Positions 34,118 through 44,500 of a DNA stretch of 64,000 bases are shown piece by piece. The DNA lies in NCBI RefSeq assembly GCF_019090095.1, contig NZ_JAGQFP010000001.1:124001-188000 (forward strand). Reading direction: 5' to 3'. Source of the DNA: Stutzerimonas stutzeri (GTDB lineage: Bacteria; Pseudomonadota; Gammaproteobacteria; Pseudomonadales; Pseudomonadaceae). Under the pieces are notes generated by a model. It was not told the origin of the DNA. It did no database searches and worked only from the letters and a program-made list of their open reading frames with translations. Positions within the stretch are counted from its first letter, which is position 1. Each line of letters begins with the position of its first letter. The position numbers and the translations under genes are program-made.

Positions 34118-34477
34118 TCAAACACAGGGCGGCAGGAACGCGAGCTGCAGCCCGATGAATACGGTCGCCAGCGCCGCAATGAAGTGAATACCGGAGGCCA
34201 CCTTGGTGACGAAGACCTGACGCTCGTTCAGGTCATGCGGCGGGCGCGAGAGCTTCCAGGATCGACGCCCCAGCCAGAGCAGCGCACAGACGACCACCAG
34301 CGTGCCGGCGCCGAAGCTGATGTTCAGCCAGTTGAAGATGCCTTGCTCAGGATCCGGCGGAGCGATGGAGCAGACCACGGCGTGCGAGCCGTACATGGCA
34401 GCGAACCAGACGCTCCAGATGGCCAGGCCGAACGGGATCTGCATCGGGTGGAAAACGGATGTGCGGCGATATTCCAT
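34118..34477 (-). CDS. small membrane protein of the caa3 oxidase cluster
   Basis: A 119-residue protein with three likely membrane helices (IPFGLAIWSVWFAAMYGSHAVV, ISFGAGTLVVVCALLWLG and KVASGIHFIAALATVFIGLQLAF). Its ATG overlaps the TGA of the oxidase subunit I-III gene (TGATG), so it is translated with it. It has no motif I can name. A role as a subunit IV-like or assembly component of the oxidase is inferred from position only. Confidence 0.75.
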   Translation of the reverse strand: MEYRRTSVFHPMQIPFGLAIWSVWFAAMYGSHAVVCSIAPPDPEQGIFNWLNISFGAGTLVVVCALLWLGRRSWKLSRPPHDLNERQVFVTKVASGIHFIAALATVFIGLQLAFLPPCV

Positions 34478-37008
34478 CAGATACCTCCCAGCGCCGGCGG
34501 TAGCAGAACGACCGCGGCATAGGCGCTCCAGACCACAGCCAGGTTGTAGTACCAGAGCTGCTCCACGACGATCACCTCATAGGGCGCCTTGTCACCGACG
34601 TAGCCGTATCTCACCCGTAGCGCCTGCAGCATGGTCAAAATGGTCGCGAGACCGCAATGGATCAGGCTGTAGGCGAGGATGACGAAGATCACTGCGTCGT
34701 GCGCCGTTTCGGTCACCTGCAGGCCTGCCGACAGCAGCACCCAGAGCAGCAGCGCGAACTGCACCAGGCCGATAGCCGCGATAGCACTCAGGTTCAGCAT
34801 CAGACGCCCGCCATTTCCGCGGCGCAGACGGCCGGGCACCAGGCGCATCCATAGGGTGCCGGCGGTCAGCACCACGGCGCTTGCCAGCATCAGCCAGCCG
34901 TTGAGGCCGGACGCTTCCGGGACCTGCCAGCCTGGTGAGACGGTCCAGAGATAAAACCAGCCGAACAGCAGCGATAAATACAGGGTGCCGTTCGCCAGCA
35001 ATGTGACGCCCATGCCCCAGAGCCCGGGGCCGTCGAATGTGCGCGAATGCAGGGGCGGCTCGTCGGGCTGGGTCTGGGCATCGGGTGCGGCAGCCGGGTG
35101 CGCGCCGTTCTCCCAGGACCAGCGGAACAGCACGATCAGCGTCGCCACCGTCGCCACCAGGGCCAGCATGTAGACCTTGTTCAACAGGCTCAGGCAAAGC
35201 ACGGTGAGGAACACCGAGGCAACGAAGGGCCACCAGCTGTTACCGGGCAGATGGATGACCTCACGTACCTCGCCGGTGAGCGGGTCAGAGCCCCAGGTTT
35301 CGCGTCGTCCGTGGTCGATGGCCTTGAGTGCGTGCTCGGCGCGGGCAATGCTGTGGGGCAAATCCGGGTCCTGCCAGAGCGGGTGGCGATCGGTGACATC
35401 GGGCAGGCTGACGAAGTTGTACGGGCTGGGTGGCAGAGCGGTCGCCCACTCCAGGGTATCGGCGTTCCATGGGTTGGTCTTGGCCGGTTGACCGAAGCGG
35501 AAGTGCAGCACGATATCCAGCAGGATGGTGCCGATCCCGATCGCCATGATGAAGCTGCCGATCGATGAAATCAGGTTAGGGATGTCCCAACCCAGCCCGG
35601 TGTCATAGGTGTAGACGCGCCGCGGCATACCGATCAGGCCGGTCCAGTGCATGATCAGGAAGGTCATGTTGAAACCGATGAAGACCAGCCAGAACCCCCA
35701 GCGGCCCAGGCGCACCGAAGGCATTCGGCCTGAGAAATGCGGCAGCCAGTAGTACAGCCCAGCCATCAGCGGGAAGAACATCCCGCCGACCAGCACGTAG
35801 TGCATGTGCGCGACGACGAAATGGGTGTCGTGTACCTGCCAGTCGAAGGGCACCAGCGCGACCATCACGCCGGTCAGGCCGCCGCAGACGAAGACGATCA
35901 AAAAGCCCACCAGCCACAGCATCGGTACGTGATACACCGGCTTGCCCAGCCAGAGCGTGGCAATCCAGGCGAATATCTGCACGCCCGTCGGGATCGCCAC
36001 CAGCATGCTCGCCGCCGAGAAGAACCCCAGCGCCAGCGCCGGAATGCCCACGGCGAACATGTGATGCACCCAGAGCCCGAAGCTCAAGAAACCGGTGGTC
36101 AGCACGCCAAGCACCACCCAGCGATAACCTACCAGCGGGCGCTGGCAGAACACTGGCAGCAACGTCGAGACGATGCCGGCGCCAGGCAGGAAGATGATGT
36201 ACACCTCGGGGTGGCCGAACAGCCAGAACAGGTGCTGCCAGAGCACCGGATCGCCGCCTTTGGCCGTATCGAAAAAGGGCAGCCCGGCCGCGCGCTCGAG
36301 TTCCAGCAGGATGCTGCCGAGAATCAGCGGCGGAAAGCCGAAGACGATCATCAGCGCCATCACCAGGATGTACCAGGCATACAGCGGCATCTTGTGCAGT
36401 GCCATGCCGCTGGTGCGGGTGCGCAGGATCGACACGACCAGCTCGACACCTGCACTGACGGCGGAGATCTCGACGAAGGTGATGCCCAGCAGCCAGAAGT
36501 CCGAATTCACGCCCGGCATGTGCGACGTGCTGGACAAGGGCGTGTACATGAACCAGCCGGCTTTCGGTGCGACGCCGAGGAACACGCTGGACAGCAGGAT
36601 GATGCCGCCGAACAGGTAGCAGAAATAGCCGAGCGACGAGAGCCGCGGGAAGATCAGGTCGCGCGCGCCGATCATCTTCGGGATCAGGTAGACCGCCAGG
36701 CCTTCCATCATCGGCACGGCGAACAGGAACATCATCACCGAGCCGTGCATGGTGAAGACCTGGTTGTAGACCTCCGGCTCCATCAGCACGTAGCCGGGCA
36801 GGGCAAGCTGGGTGCGGATCAGCATGGCCATCAGCCCGCCGATCAGGAAGAACACGCCACCGGTGACCAGGAAGCGCAGGCCGATGCTGGTGTGGTTGAC
36901 GATGGTCAGCGCGCGCCAGCCGCGCGGATTGCCCCAGACCTCGTTGAACTGGTCGTGCAACTGGTCCGGTTCGGTGCAGGGGGCGTTGTCCCTGAAGGAT
37001 GAATTCAT
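34477..37008 (-). CDS. cytochrome c oxidase subunit I-III fusion (caa3-type)
   Basis: An 843-residue protein. Residues 1 to about 550 are a haem-copper oxidase subunit I: low-spin haem ligand in TMHGSVMMFLF, the proton-channel/His-Tyr motif FGHPEVYIIFLPG, the CuB pair WVHHMFAVG, and haem ligands in HDTHFVVAHMHYVL. After a linker with NSWWPFVASVF, the rest has seven or so helices and resembles subunit III. The HPEVY glutamate places it in the A1 class. The ATG overlaps the coxB stop by four bases (ATGA). Loss of a separate subunit III gene is consistent with the fusion. Confidence 0.93.
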   Translation of the reverse strand: MNSSFRDNAPCTEPDQLHDQFNEVWGNPRGWRALTIVNHTSIGLRFLVTGGVFFLIGGLMAMLIRTQLALPGYVLMEPEVYNQVFTMHGSVMMFLFAVPMMEGLAVYLIPKMIGARDLIFPRLSSLGYFCYLFGGIILLSSVFLGVAPKAGWFMYTPLSSTSHMPGVNSDFWLLGITFVEISAVSAGVELVVSILRTRTSGMALHKMPLYAWYILVMALMIVFGFPPLILGSILLELERAAGLPFFDTAKGGDPVLWQHLFWLFGHPEVYIIFLPGAGIVSTLLPVFCQRPLVGYRWVVLGVLTTGFLSFGLWVHHMFAVGIPALALGFFSAASMLVAIPTGVQIFAWIATLWLGKPVYHVPMLWLVGFLIVFVCGGLTGVMVALVPFDWQVHDTHFVVAHMHYVLVGGMFFPLMAGLYYWLPHFSGRMPSVRLGRWGFWLVFIGFNMTFLIMHWTGLIGMPRRVYTYDTGLGWDIPNLISSIGSFIMAIGIGTILLDIVLHFRFGQPAKTNPWNADTLEWATALPPSPYNFVSLPDVTDRHPLWQDPDLPHSIARAEHALKAIDHGRRETWGSDPLTGEVREVIHLPGNSWWPFVASVFLTVLCLSLLNKVYMLALVATVATLIVLFRWSWENGAHPAAAPDAQTQPDEPPLHSRTFDGPGLWGMGVTLLANGTLYLSLLFGWFYLWTVSPGWQVPEASGLNGWLMLASAVVLTAGTLWMRLVPGRLRRGNGGRLMLNLSAIAAIGLVQFALLLWVLLSAGLQVTETAHDAVIFVILAYSLIHCGLATILTMLQALRVRYGYVGDKAPYEVIVVEQLWYYNLAVVWSAYAAVVLLPPALGGI

Positions 37009-37982
37009 GGCGCGAGCGTCTCCAGCCAGTCGGCTATCTGGTCGAGCGTTTGCGGGGGGATGTCGTCGTGTGCGGGCATGGCATTGCCGAACTTGAGCGT
37101 CTTGTGCTCTTTCAGCCAGCGGCGCAGGCCTTCGCTGTCGTTCTCGATCACCCCGGCGCCGAGGCCGGGGCGAGTCGCCAGATCGCTGAGGTCCGGCGCC
37201 CGATCGCCTTCGCTGATGCCGGCCACGCGGTGGCACTGCCCGCAGCGGTTGCCGAACAGTTGTCCCGCTTCGCCTGGCGGTCCATCGCTGAAACGCAGGT
37301 TTTCACGTGCGGTTATCCAGCCGTCAAAGGCGGCTTGTTCCATCGACTCGACGTGCAGCTTCATATGGGTGTGCTGCAGGCCGCAGAACTCCGAGCACTG
37401 GCCATGAAAGATGCCCGCATGCCCGGCCTGAATACGGATGACATTGGTGCGCCCGGGCAGCATGTCCATCTTGCCGCCGAGCCGCGGGATCCAGAATGAA
37501 TGGATGACATCGGCGCTGCTGACCTGCACGTCGATCAGCCGGCCAGCCGGGATGATCAGTTGGTTGGCAGTGACGACACCGCTGTCCGGGTAACGGACTT
37601 CCCACCACCATTGATGGCCAATGACCTCCACCCTAAGCGGCTGCTCGCCCTGTACCGGCAACGGCAGCATGCTGCGCCCGGTCGGTATGCCGAAGATCAG
37701 CAGCACGATGATGCTCAGGCTGGGCAGTACGATGCCGCCACCAATAACCCAGCGACGGTTGATCTTCAGCGCCTGCTGTTCGGACGTTTCGCGCGGCTTG
37801 CGTGCCAGCGCATAGATCCAGATGGCGCTGACGGCCACGAGCACCAGGGTGGCGAACGCAAACATGCCCCACCAGACGTTCGCGACCTGCCGCGCCATGG
37901 GGCTGGCCGGGTTCAGTGCCGATAGTGGCCCGCCGCATGCACTCAATAAAGGAACTGCCAGCGCCAGGATGGTCCATTTCAA
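37005..37982 (-). CDS. coxB: cytochrome c oxidase subunit II with fused cytochrome c (caa3-type)
   Basis: About 325 residues. A lipoprotein-type signal (MKWTILALAVPLLSACGG) is followed by two membrane helices and a cupredoxin domain with the CuA site GQCSEFCGLQHTHM. A C-terminal cytochrome c domain has CGQCH and a Met in GNAMPAHDD. It receives electrons for the fused subunit I-III. I chose a TTG start at 37982: it yields a clean signal peptide and avoids overlap with the divergent gene at 38046. The nearest ATG (38072) would add 30 charged residues and overlap that gene. The start is therefore uncertain, the function is not. Confidence 0.9.
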   Translation of the reverse strand: MKWTILALAVPLLSACGGPLSALNPASPMARQVANVWWGMFAFATLVLVAVSAIWIYALARKPRETSEQQALKINRRWVIGGGIVLPSLSIIVLLIFGIPTGRSMLPLPVQGEQPLRVEVIGHQWWWEVRYPDSGVVTANQLIIPAGRLIDVQVSSADVIHSFWIPRLGGKMDMLPGRTNVIRIQAGHAGIFHGQCSEFCGLQHTHMKLHVESMEQAAFDGWITARENLRFSDGPPGEAGQLFGNRCGQCHRVAGISEGDRAPDLSDLATRPGLGAGVIENDSEGLRRWLKEHKTLKFGNAMPAHDDIPPQTLDQIADWLETLAP

Positions 37983-38045
37983 GAGGCGTCCGGTTCGTTC
38001 CGATCGTTGTGCTGCCTGCTTCCCTTTCTGCTGCTGGAGGGCCGA

Positions 38046-38510
38046 ATGGCCAACTACCGAGACTCTATCCATAGCCGCGCGGCAATTGCTGGCCACCCGC
38101 TGCATCCGATGCTGATTCATTTTCCGGTGGCCGCCCTGACCGGCCTGTTGCCCGTCGACCTGGCCCATCTCTGGACGCTGGATGATTTCTGGTGGCGTGC
38201 CGGGCTGTGGTTGTCCGGTGTAGGCGCGCTGGGCGGTTGGGTGGCGAGCCTCTTCGGGCTGATCGACTTGCTCACGGTGCGCGAGATTCGCCTGAAGATT
38301 ACCGCCTGGTGCCATGCCATTCTGGCCGTGATGATGCTGTCGCTGGCCTCGCTCAACTGGCTGCTGCGCTTTCAGAACCAGGGTGGCGGTATGGAACTCT
38401 GGGCCTTGTACCTCTCGGCCGTCACCGCGGCGATGATCGCCCTGGCGGCGTACCTCGGCGGCCGGTTGGTCTACGAGCATGCCGTCGGAGTCGACCTGGA
38501 AAAGGTCTGA
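38046..38510 (+). CDS. DUF2231 family membrane protein
   Basis: A 154-residue protein with four membrane helices and the family-typical AGHPLHPMLIHFPVAAL segment, whose histidines could bind haem or metal. Function is not established for this family; it often lies near oxidase or copper genes. It is divergent from coxB with a good GGAGGG ribosome-binding site. A role in oxidase biogenesis would be guesswork from position. Confidence 0.82.
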   Translation: MANYRDSIHSRAAIAGHPLHPMLIHFPVAALTGLLPVDLAHLWTLDDFWWRAGLWLSGVGALGGWVASLFGLIDLLTVREIRLKITAWCHAILAVMMLSLASLNWLLRFQNQGGGMELWALYLSAVTAAMIALAAYLGGRLVYEHAVGVDLEKV

Positions 38511-38577
38511 GTCGGGCGCCGCGTGTCGCTTGGATCGTTCGGTCATGAGCATTTTTCGGTTCTGTCGAACGTTTGGG

Positions 38578-38991
38578 CTAGAACGGCTTGGCCAATACCA
38601 GCCAGAGCGTTGCGGTGATGAAGGTGGCGATGGCGATGCCCAGGAACAGGCAGCGAAGGTTCACGCTCTGTTCCGGTGAGCGCTCGATATGCAGCACCAT
38701 GACGCCGCAGAGGGCGTGGCAGAGAACCATGCCGGCCACTGTGCTGAGCTTGACGATCAGCCAGCCCGCCAGGATGCCGTCGCGCAAAAACAGTGCCGTG
38801 CCAGAGCCGATCGCGATCAATGCCGCAGGCGTGCCGACGAGGGTGAACACCATGCGCGTCAGGTGCGCATGGTCGCGGTAGAAGAGGGCACTGGTCTGGC
38901 GAGTGCCGGCCGCGACGAGTGCCGGCAGATACAGCAGGGTGCCACACCAACACAGCAAGCTCGCGAAATGCAGCAGTTTGAGCAGGGGCAT
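38578..38991 (-). CDS. CopD/HemJ-like membrane protein
   Basis: A 137-residue protein with four membrane helices. The opening MPLLKLLHFASLLCWCGTLLYLPAL, with a conserved histidine in helix one, and CHALCGVMVLHIE in helix three resemble CopD copper-uptake and HemJ protoporphyrinogen oxidase families. Which of the two roles applies is unresolved. It lies beside the caa3 oxidase cluster, where copper or haem handling would make sense. Confidence 0.7.
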   Translation of the reverse strand: MPLLKLLHFASLLCWCGTLLYLPALVAAGTRQTSALFYRDHAHLTRMVFTLVGTPAALIAIGSGTALFLRDGILAGWLIVKLSTVAGMVLCHALCGVMVLHIERSPEQSVNLRCLFLGIAIATFITATLWLVLAKPF

Positions 38992-39127
38992 TCGCGTCTC
39001 CGTCCGGCCCGGGGCAAGTCAGAGTTGTGACAGCCCGCTGCCTGGCCGGTTCGGCTGGTGCTGATGTGCCGATGTGTCAGCAGCAGTGGCGGGCGCCGCT
39101 ACGCGCCCCGAGCAGCGCGGACAACCC

Positions 39128-39982
39128 TCAGTCGTCGTCGGCGGTCGCGGCTGCCTGCTGGAACAGTTGCGAGCCGCAACGACTGCAAAACGCTGCGTTG
39201 GGCTCATGGCTGAGCTTTTCGCACGTCGGGCAACGGTGCTGCAGGCTGTCGGTCCGCATGGCGGTGGCCAGTTCGGCGGTGAAGATGCCGGTCGGCACCG
39301 CGATGATCGAATAACCGGTGATCATCGTCAGCGCGGCCACGCCCTTGCCCAGCGCCGTCTGCGGGACGATATCGCCGAAACCGACGGTGGTGATCGTCAC
39401 CACGGCCCAATAGATGCTCATCGGGATGCTTGTAAATCCGTTCTCCGGCCCTTCGATCACGTACATGAGCGTGCCGAAGATCAGCACCATGGTGGTCACG
39501 CTGAGCAAGAACACCACGATCTTTTGCTTGCTGCCACGCAGCGCGACCAGCAGGAAGGTGGCCTGGCTCAGGTAGTGGGTCAGCGCCAGCACGCGGAATA
39601 CCCTCAGCATGCGGATCGCGCGCACCACGATCAGGTATTGCGAGTCGGGCAGCACCAGAGCGATGAAGGCGGGTAGCACCGACAGCAGGTCGATGGCTCC
39701 GTAAAAGCTGAAGACATACTTTCGCGGTTGCGGGTGGCAGTAGATGCGCAGCAGGTATTCGACGGCGAATATCGCGGTGAACCCCCACTCCAGACCGGCC
39801 ATCACGTCACCGTAGCGTTCCCGGTAGCTTGCGACGCTGTCGAACAGCACCACCACCAGGCTCGCGAAGATGATGACGAGCAGCCAGGTATCGAAACGCC
39901 GGCCGGCCGAGGTATTGGTGAAGAAGATGATGACGTAGAGGCGCTCGCGCCAGCCCATCGAGCGGAGGGCGTCATTGTCCAT
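39128..39982 (-). CDS. voltage-gated potassium channel family protein with C-terminal zinc ribbon
   Basis: A 284-residue six-helix ion channel. Helix S4 carries spaced arginines (VVRAIRMLRVFRVLAL), the pore filter is TTVGFGDIVPQT, and S6 follows. The last 45 residues have a zinc-ribbon pattern, CPTCEKLSHEPNAAFCSRCG, which is not part of the basic channel fold. The start at 39982 follows GGAG. It probably passes K+ at the inner membrane; physiological role unknown. Confidence 0.88.
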   Translation of the reverse strand: MDNDALRSMGWRERLYVIIFFTNTSAGRRFDTWLLVIIFASLVVVLFDSVASYRERYGDVMAGLEWGFTAIFAVEYLLRIYCHPQPRKYVFSFYGAIDLLSVLPAFIALVLPDSQYLIVVRAIRMLRVFRVLALTHYLSQATFLLVALRGSKQKIVVFLLSVTTMVLIFGTLMYVIEGPENGFTSIPMSIYWAVVTITTVGFGDIVPQTALGKGVAALTMITGYSIIAVPTGIFTAELATAMRTDSLQHRCPTCEKLSHEPNAAFCSRCGSQLFQQAAATADDD

Positions 39983-40223
39983 TGCATAGCTCCTGGTGAA
40001 TCGATGAAGCGAGGTTATCCCAGTGTTCGAACCGCCGCCGCAAAACATGGTTGCGGCTACAGCTAAGTAAGTGACGGTTTTGTCGTTGGCTCGTTCGACG
40101 CCGCGGGGTAACAATACCGGCAGGTGCCGATTTCGCCCGTCGAGTGGACCATTCGGCTCCATCCCTTTGCCTCGCGTCACGTTCCGACATAGTCTTAAGG
40201 GGCATCAAGCCTCGGAGAGCGAC

Positions 40224-41219
40224 ATGCCAGATTCCCAGTTGGTCGATCCGTTCGGCCGACGTATCACCTACCTGAGACTGTCGGTTACCGACCGCTGTGA
40301 CTTCCGCTGCACCTATTGCATGAGCGAAGACATGGTGTTCGCGCCGCGTGCGCAGATTCTCTCGCTGGAAGAGCTCTACGCCGTAGCCGACGCTTTTATC
40401 AGCCTAGGGGTCAAGCGTATCCGCGTGACCGGCGGCGAACCGTTGGTGCGCAAGGGCCTGCCGACCCTGTTGAGCCGCCTGGGTGCGCGTGAAGAATTGG
40501 AAGATCTGGCCATCACCACCAATGGCTCGCAACTGCCGACGCTCGCGCCGGTACTGCGCGACGCGGGGGTCAAGCGGCTGAATATCAGCCTCGATTCGCT
40601 CAAGCGCGAACGCTTCGCCGAGCTCACCCGCCGCGACAAGCTCGATCAGGTGATCGAGGGCATCGATGCTGCGCGTGCTGCCGGCTTCCGCCGAATCAAG
40701 CTCAACAGTGTGATCCAGAAAGGCCGCAACGACGACGAAGTGCTCGACCTGGTGAACTTTGCTGTCGACCGGGGCCTGGATATCAGCTTTATCGAAGAGA
40801 TGCCGCTGGGCAACGTCTCCAGTCACGCGCGTGAGATCACCTTCTGTTCCAGCGACGAGGTGCGCGAGCGTATCGAGGTGGGCCATCAGCTGGTGCGCAG
40901 CAGCCACACCACGGGCGGCCCCTCGCGTTATTGGCAGGTCGCCGGCAGCGAAACCCAGGTGGGCTTCATTTCGCCGCACAGCAACAATTTCTGCGGCAGC
41001 TGCAACCGTGTGCGGGTCACGGCCGAAGGCAAACTCGTGCTGTGCCTCGGTCATGAAGGCGCGCTGGATCTCAAGACGCTGATGCGTCGTCATCCGGGCG
41101 ACAGCGAGCGCCTGCGTCAGGCGCTGATCGACGCGCTGCAGCTCAAGCCGGAAAAGCATGAGTTTCGTACGGACGAGCAGGTGCAGGTGGTGCGCTTCAT
41201 GAGCATGACCGGTGGTTGA
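40224..41219 (+). CDS. moaA: GTP 3',8-cyclase MoaA
   Basis: A 331-residue radical SAM enzyme for the first step of molybdenum cofactor synthesis. The N-terminal cluster site is CDFRCTYC, the GTP-binding C-terminal cluster is in CGSCNRVRVTAEGKLVLCLG, and the chain ends in the essential Gly-Gly (SMTGG). The ATG at 40224 follows CGGAGAG. It stands alone, diverging from the channel gene, with a hairpin over its stop codon. Pseudomonads often have more than one moaA; only this one is in view. Confidence 0.95.
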   Translation: MPDSQLVDPFGRRITYLRLSVTDRCDFRCTYCMSEDMVFAPRAQILSLEELYAVADAFISLGVKRIRVTGGEPLVRKGLPTLLSRLGAREELEDLAITTNGSQLPTLAPVLRDAGVKRLNISLDSLKRERFAELTRRDKLDQVIEGIDAARAAGFRRIKLNSVIQKGRNDDEVLDLVNFAVDRGLDISFIEEMPLGNVSSHAREITFCSSDEVRERIEVGHQLVRSSHTTGGPSRYWQVAGSETQVGFISPHSNNFCGSCNRVRVTAEGKLVLCLGHEGALDLKTLMRRHPGDSERLRQALIDALQLKPEKHEFRTDEQVQVVRFMSMTGG

Positions 41220-41257
41220 ACCCTACCAGGGTTTCCCGGGGTGGGCTGCGGCCCACC
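41219..41257 (+). terminator. two adjacent hairpins after moaA
   Basis: AACCCT (41219-41224)/AGGGTT (41228-41233) and GGTGGGC (41240-41246)/GCCCACC (41251-41257) form consecutive short stem-loops directly at and after the moaA stop. No T-tract follows, so termination strength is uncertain. Confidence 0.5.
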
Positions 41258-41538
41258 AATCCCCCTGCGATTCGCAAATCGATCTCTGACTCCCATCCCT
41301 CCGACGCGCCTCGACCTTGGCGCGTCGACGCGAACCGTGGCGCGACGTTCTCGCCTGCAAACCTCTCCTTTACGCCTACCACTACTCGGTTCGGAGCACG
41401 GCGCCCGAGCGTGCCGAGATCGCTGCCAGACGGCGTGATAAACTTCGCGGCTTTGCGCCACTACTCACCCGATGTAGGAGCCCCGATGTTGGCGACCCTG
41501 CTTGTTCATCCTCACGCTGATTGCCACGGACAGGGCTC
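41258..41538. other. gene-free stretch between moaA and smc
   Basis: After the hairpins, about 280 bp contain no convincing gene. It should hold the smc promoter, but I see no clear hexamer pair and no repeat. GGAGCCCCG and similar purine runs near 41478 do not precede a supported frame. Confidence 0.5.
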
Positions 41539-44500
41539 ATGCGACTGAAAAGTATCAAGCTCGCCGGCTTCAAATCGTTCGTCGATCCGACCACGGTCAG
41601 CTTTCCGAGCAATATGGCCGCCGTCGTTGGGCCCAACGGTTGTGGCAAGTCCAACATCATCGATGCCGTGCGATGGGTGATGGGCGAAAGCTCGGCGAAG
41701 AATCTTCGCGGCGAGTCGATGACCGACGTCATCTTCAACGGCTCCAACACCCGCAAGCCCGTAACCCAGGCCAGCATCGAGCTGATCTTCGACAACTCCG
41801 ATGGCACCCTGACCGGCGAATACGCGGCGTTCGCCGAGATCTCCATTCGCCGACGGGTCACGCGGGATGCGCAGAACACCTACTTTCTCAACGGCGTGAA
41901 ATGTCGTCGCCGTGACATCACCGACATCTTTCTGGGTACGGGTCTGGGGCCGCGCAGCTATTCAATCATCGAGCAGGGAATGATCTCCAAGCTGATCGAG
42001 GCCAAGCCGGAGGAATTGCGCAACTTCATCGAGGAGGCGGCGGGCATCTCCAAGTACAAGGAGCGTCGCCGGGAAACCGAGAACCGTATCCGCCGTACCC
42101 ACGAAAACCTGGCACGTCTGACTGACCTGCGCGAGGAGCTCGAACGCCAGCTTGAGCGCCTTCATCGTCAGGCCCAATCGGCTGAAAAGTATCAGGAGTA
42201 CAAGGCCGAGGAGCGCCAACTCAAGGCGCAATTGACCGCATTGCGCTGGCAGGCACTGAATGCCCAGGTCGGCCAGCGCGAACAGGTGATCGGCGGCCAG
42301 GAAGTCAGCTTCGAGGCGCTGAACGCCGAACAACGCAATGCGGACGCCAGCATCGAGCGTTTGCGCGACGGGCACCACGAGCTATCCGAGCGCTTCAACC
42401 TGGTTCAGGGGCGCTTCTACTCCGTTGGCGGCGACATCGCACGGGTCGAGCAGAGCATTCAGCACGGTCAGCAGCGTTTGCGTCAGTTGCAGGATGATCT
42501 GCGCGAGGCGGAACAGGCGCGCCTGGAAACCGAATCGCATCTGGGCCACGACCGCACGCTGCTTGCCACGCTCGGTGAGGAACTGGCGATGCTCGAACCG
42601 GAGCAGGACATCGCCGGCGCGGCGGCCGAGGAATCCGCGGCGCAGCTCGAAGAAGCCGAAATTTCCATGCAGGCCTGGCAGGAACAATGGGAGCGCTTCA
42701 ACCAGCAAAGTACCGAGCCACGTCGCGCCGCCGAGGTACAACAGTCACGCATCCAGCAACTGGAACAGAGCCTCGAACGCCTGGTCGAGCGTCGACGGCG
42801 TCTTGATGACGAACGCGCCTCGCTTGCCGGCGATCCGGAAGGCGTCGAACTCTCCGAGTTGAACGAACAGCTGGCGCTCGGTGAGCTTGGCCTCGAAGAA
42901 CTGGCCGTTGCTCAGGAGCAGACCGATCAGCAGCTCGAACAGCTACGCGAGCAGATTCAGCAGGCTAGCCGCAGCGAGCAGCACGCACAGGGTGAACTGC
43001 AGCGGCTGAATGGCCGTATCGCCTCGCTGGAAGCGCTGCAGCAGGCCGCAATGGACCCGGGTAAAGGCGTCGTTGAATGGCTGCAGGACCAAGGGCTCGA
43101 TCAACGGCCACGTCTTGCCGACGGGCTACGTGTCGAGCCGGGCTGGGAGTTGGCAGTTGAAACCGTGCTGGGCGCCGATTTGCAAGCGGTCCTGCTGGAT
43201 CGTTTCGACGACCTGGACTTTGGCGGCTTCGAGCAGGGCGATCTGCGTCTTGTCAGTCCCCAGCTGGCAGCGCGAGCCGTCCGCGGCAGCTTGCTGGACA
43301 AGGTAACCGCCACCTCGGACCTGTCACCCTGGTTGGGCCGCGTTAAACCGGTCGAGGATCTCGATCAGGCGTTGGCGGAGCGCGCGTCGCTGGCTGACGA
43401 CGAAAGCCTGATCAGTCGCGACGGTTACTGGGTCGGCCGCCACTTTCTGCGAATCCGTCGAGCCGGGGAGGCCGAATCCGGCTTGCTGGCGCGCAGCCAG
43501 GAACTCGAGCGGCTGCAAGCCGAGCGCGACGAAGGCGAAGCGGCTCTTGAACTGCTGAGTGAACAGCTCCTCCAGCTTCGTGAGGCGCAGCGCGAATGGG
43601 AAGAGCGCCGCGAGCAGCAGCGTCGGCAGCATCAGGAGCTGTCCCGCCAGCAAGGCGAGCTGAATGCGCGACGTTCTGCCAGCCAGGCCAAACTGGAGCA
43701 GCTGACCTTGCGCCGCCAGCGGCTGGATGAAGAGCTGATCGAGCTGTCTGAACAGCGAGCCGTGGAAACCGAGCAGCTCGGCGAGGCGCGGCTGCAGCTG
43801 CAGGACGCGCTGGATGCCATGGCGCTGGTGACCGAGCAGCGAGAGACGCTGTTGGCGAGCCGTGACGGCATCCGTGAGCAGCTCGATCGCATCCGCCAGG
43901 AAGCCCGTCAGCACAAGGACCACGCCCATCAGTTGGCCGTTCGGGTCGGATCGCTCAGGGCGCAGCACGACTCGACCCGCCAGGCGCTCGAGCGCTTGGA
44001 GCAACAATTCGAGCGTGCCCTGGAGCGACGCGAGCAGCTGAGTCTGAATCTGGACGAAGGGCAGGCGCCGCTCGAAGAGTTGCGCATGAAGCTCGAGGAG
44101 CTGCTGGAGCGGCGCATGGGGGTCGAGGACGAACTCAAACAGGCACGACTGGCGCTGGAAGACGCCGATCGCGAACTTCGTGACGCCGAGAAGCGGCGTA
44201 CCCAGGCCGAGCAGCAGGCGCAACTGCTGCGCGGGCAGCTCGAACAGCAGCGTATGGAATGGCAAGCGCTTACGGTGCGGCGCAAAGCCCTGCAGGATCA
44301 ACTGCGCGAGGATGGGTTCGATCTGCATGGCGTGATCGGGACCCTTCCGGCCGAGGCCAGCGAGTCGGAATGGGAAGCCGAACTCGAGCGCCTGGGGGCA
44401 CGAATTCAGCGGCTCGGACCGATCAACCTCGCCGCGATCGACGAATATCAGCAGCAATCGGAGCGCAAACGCTACCTCGATGCCCAGAACGACGACCTCA

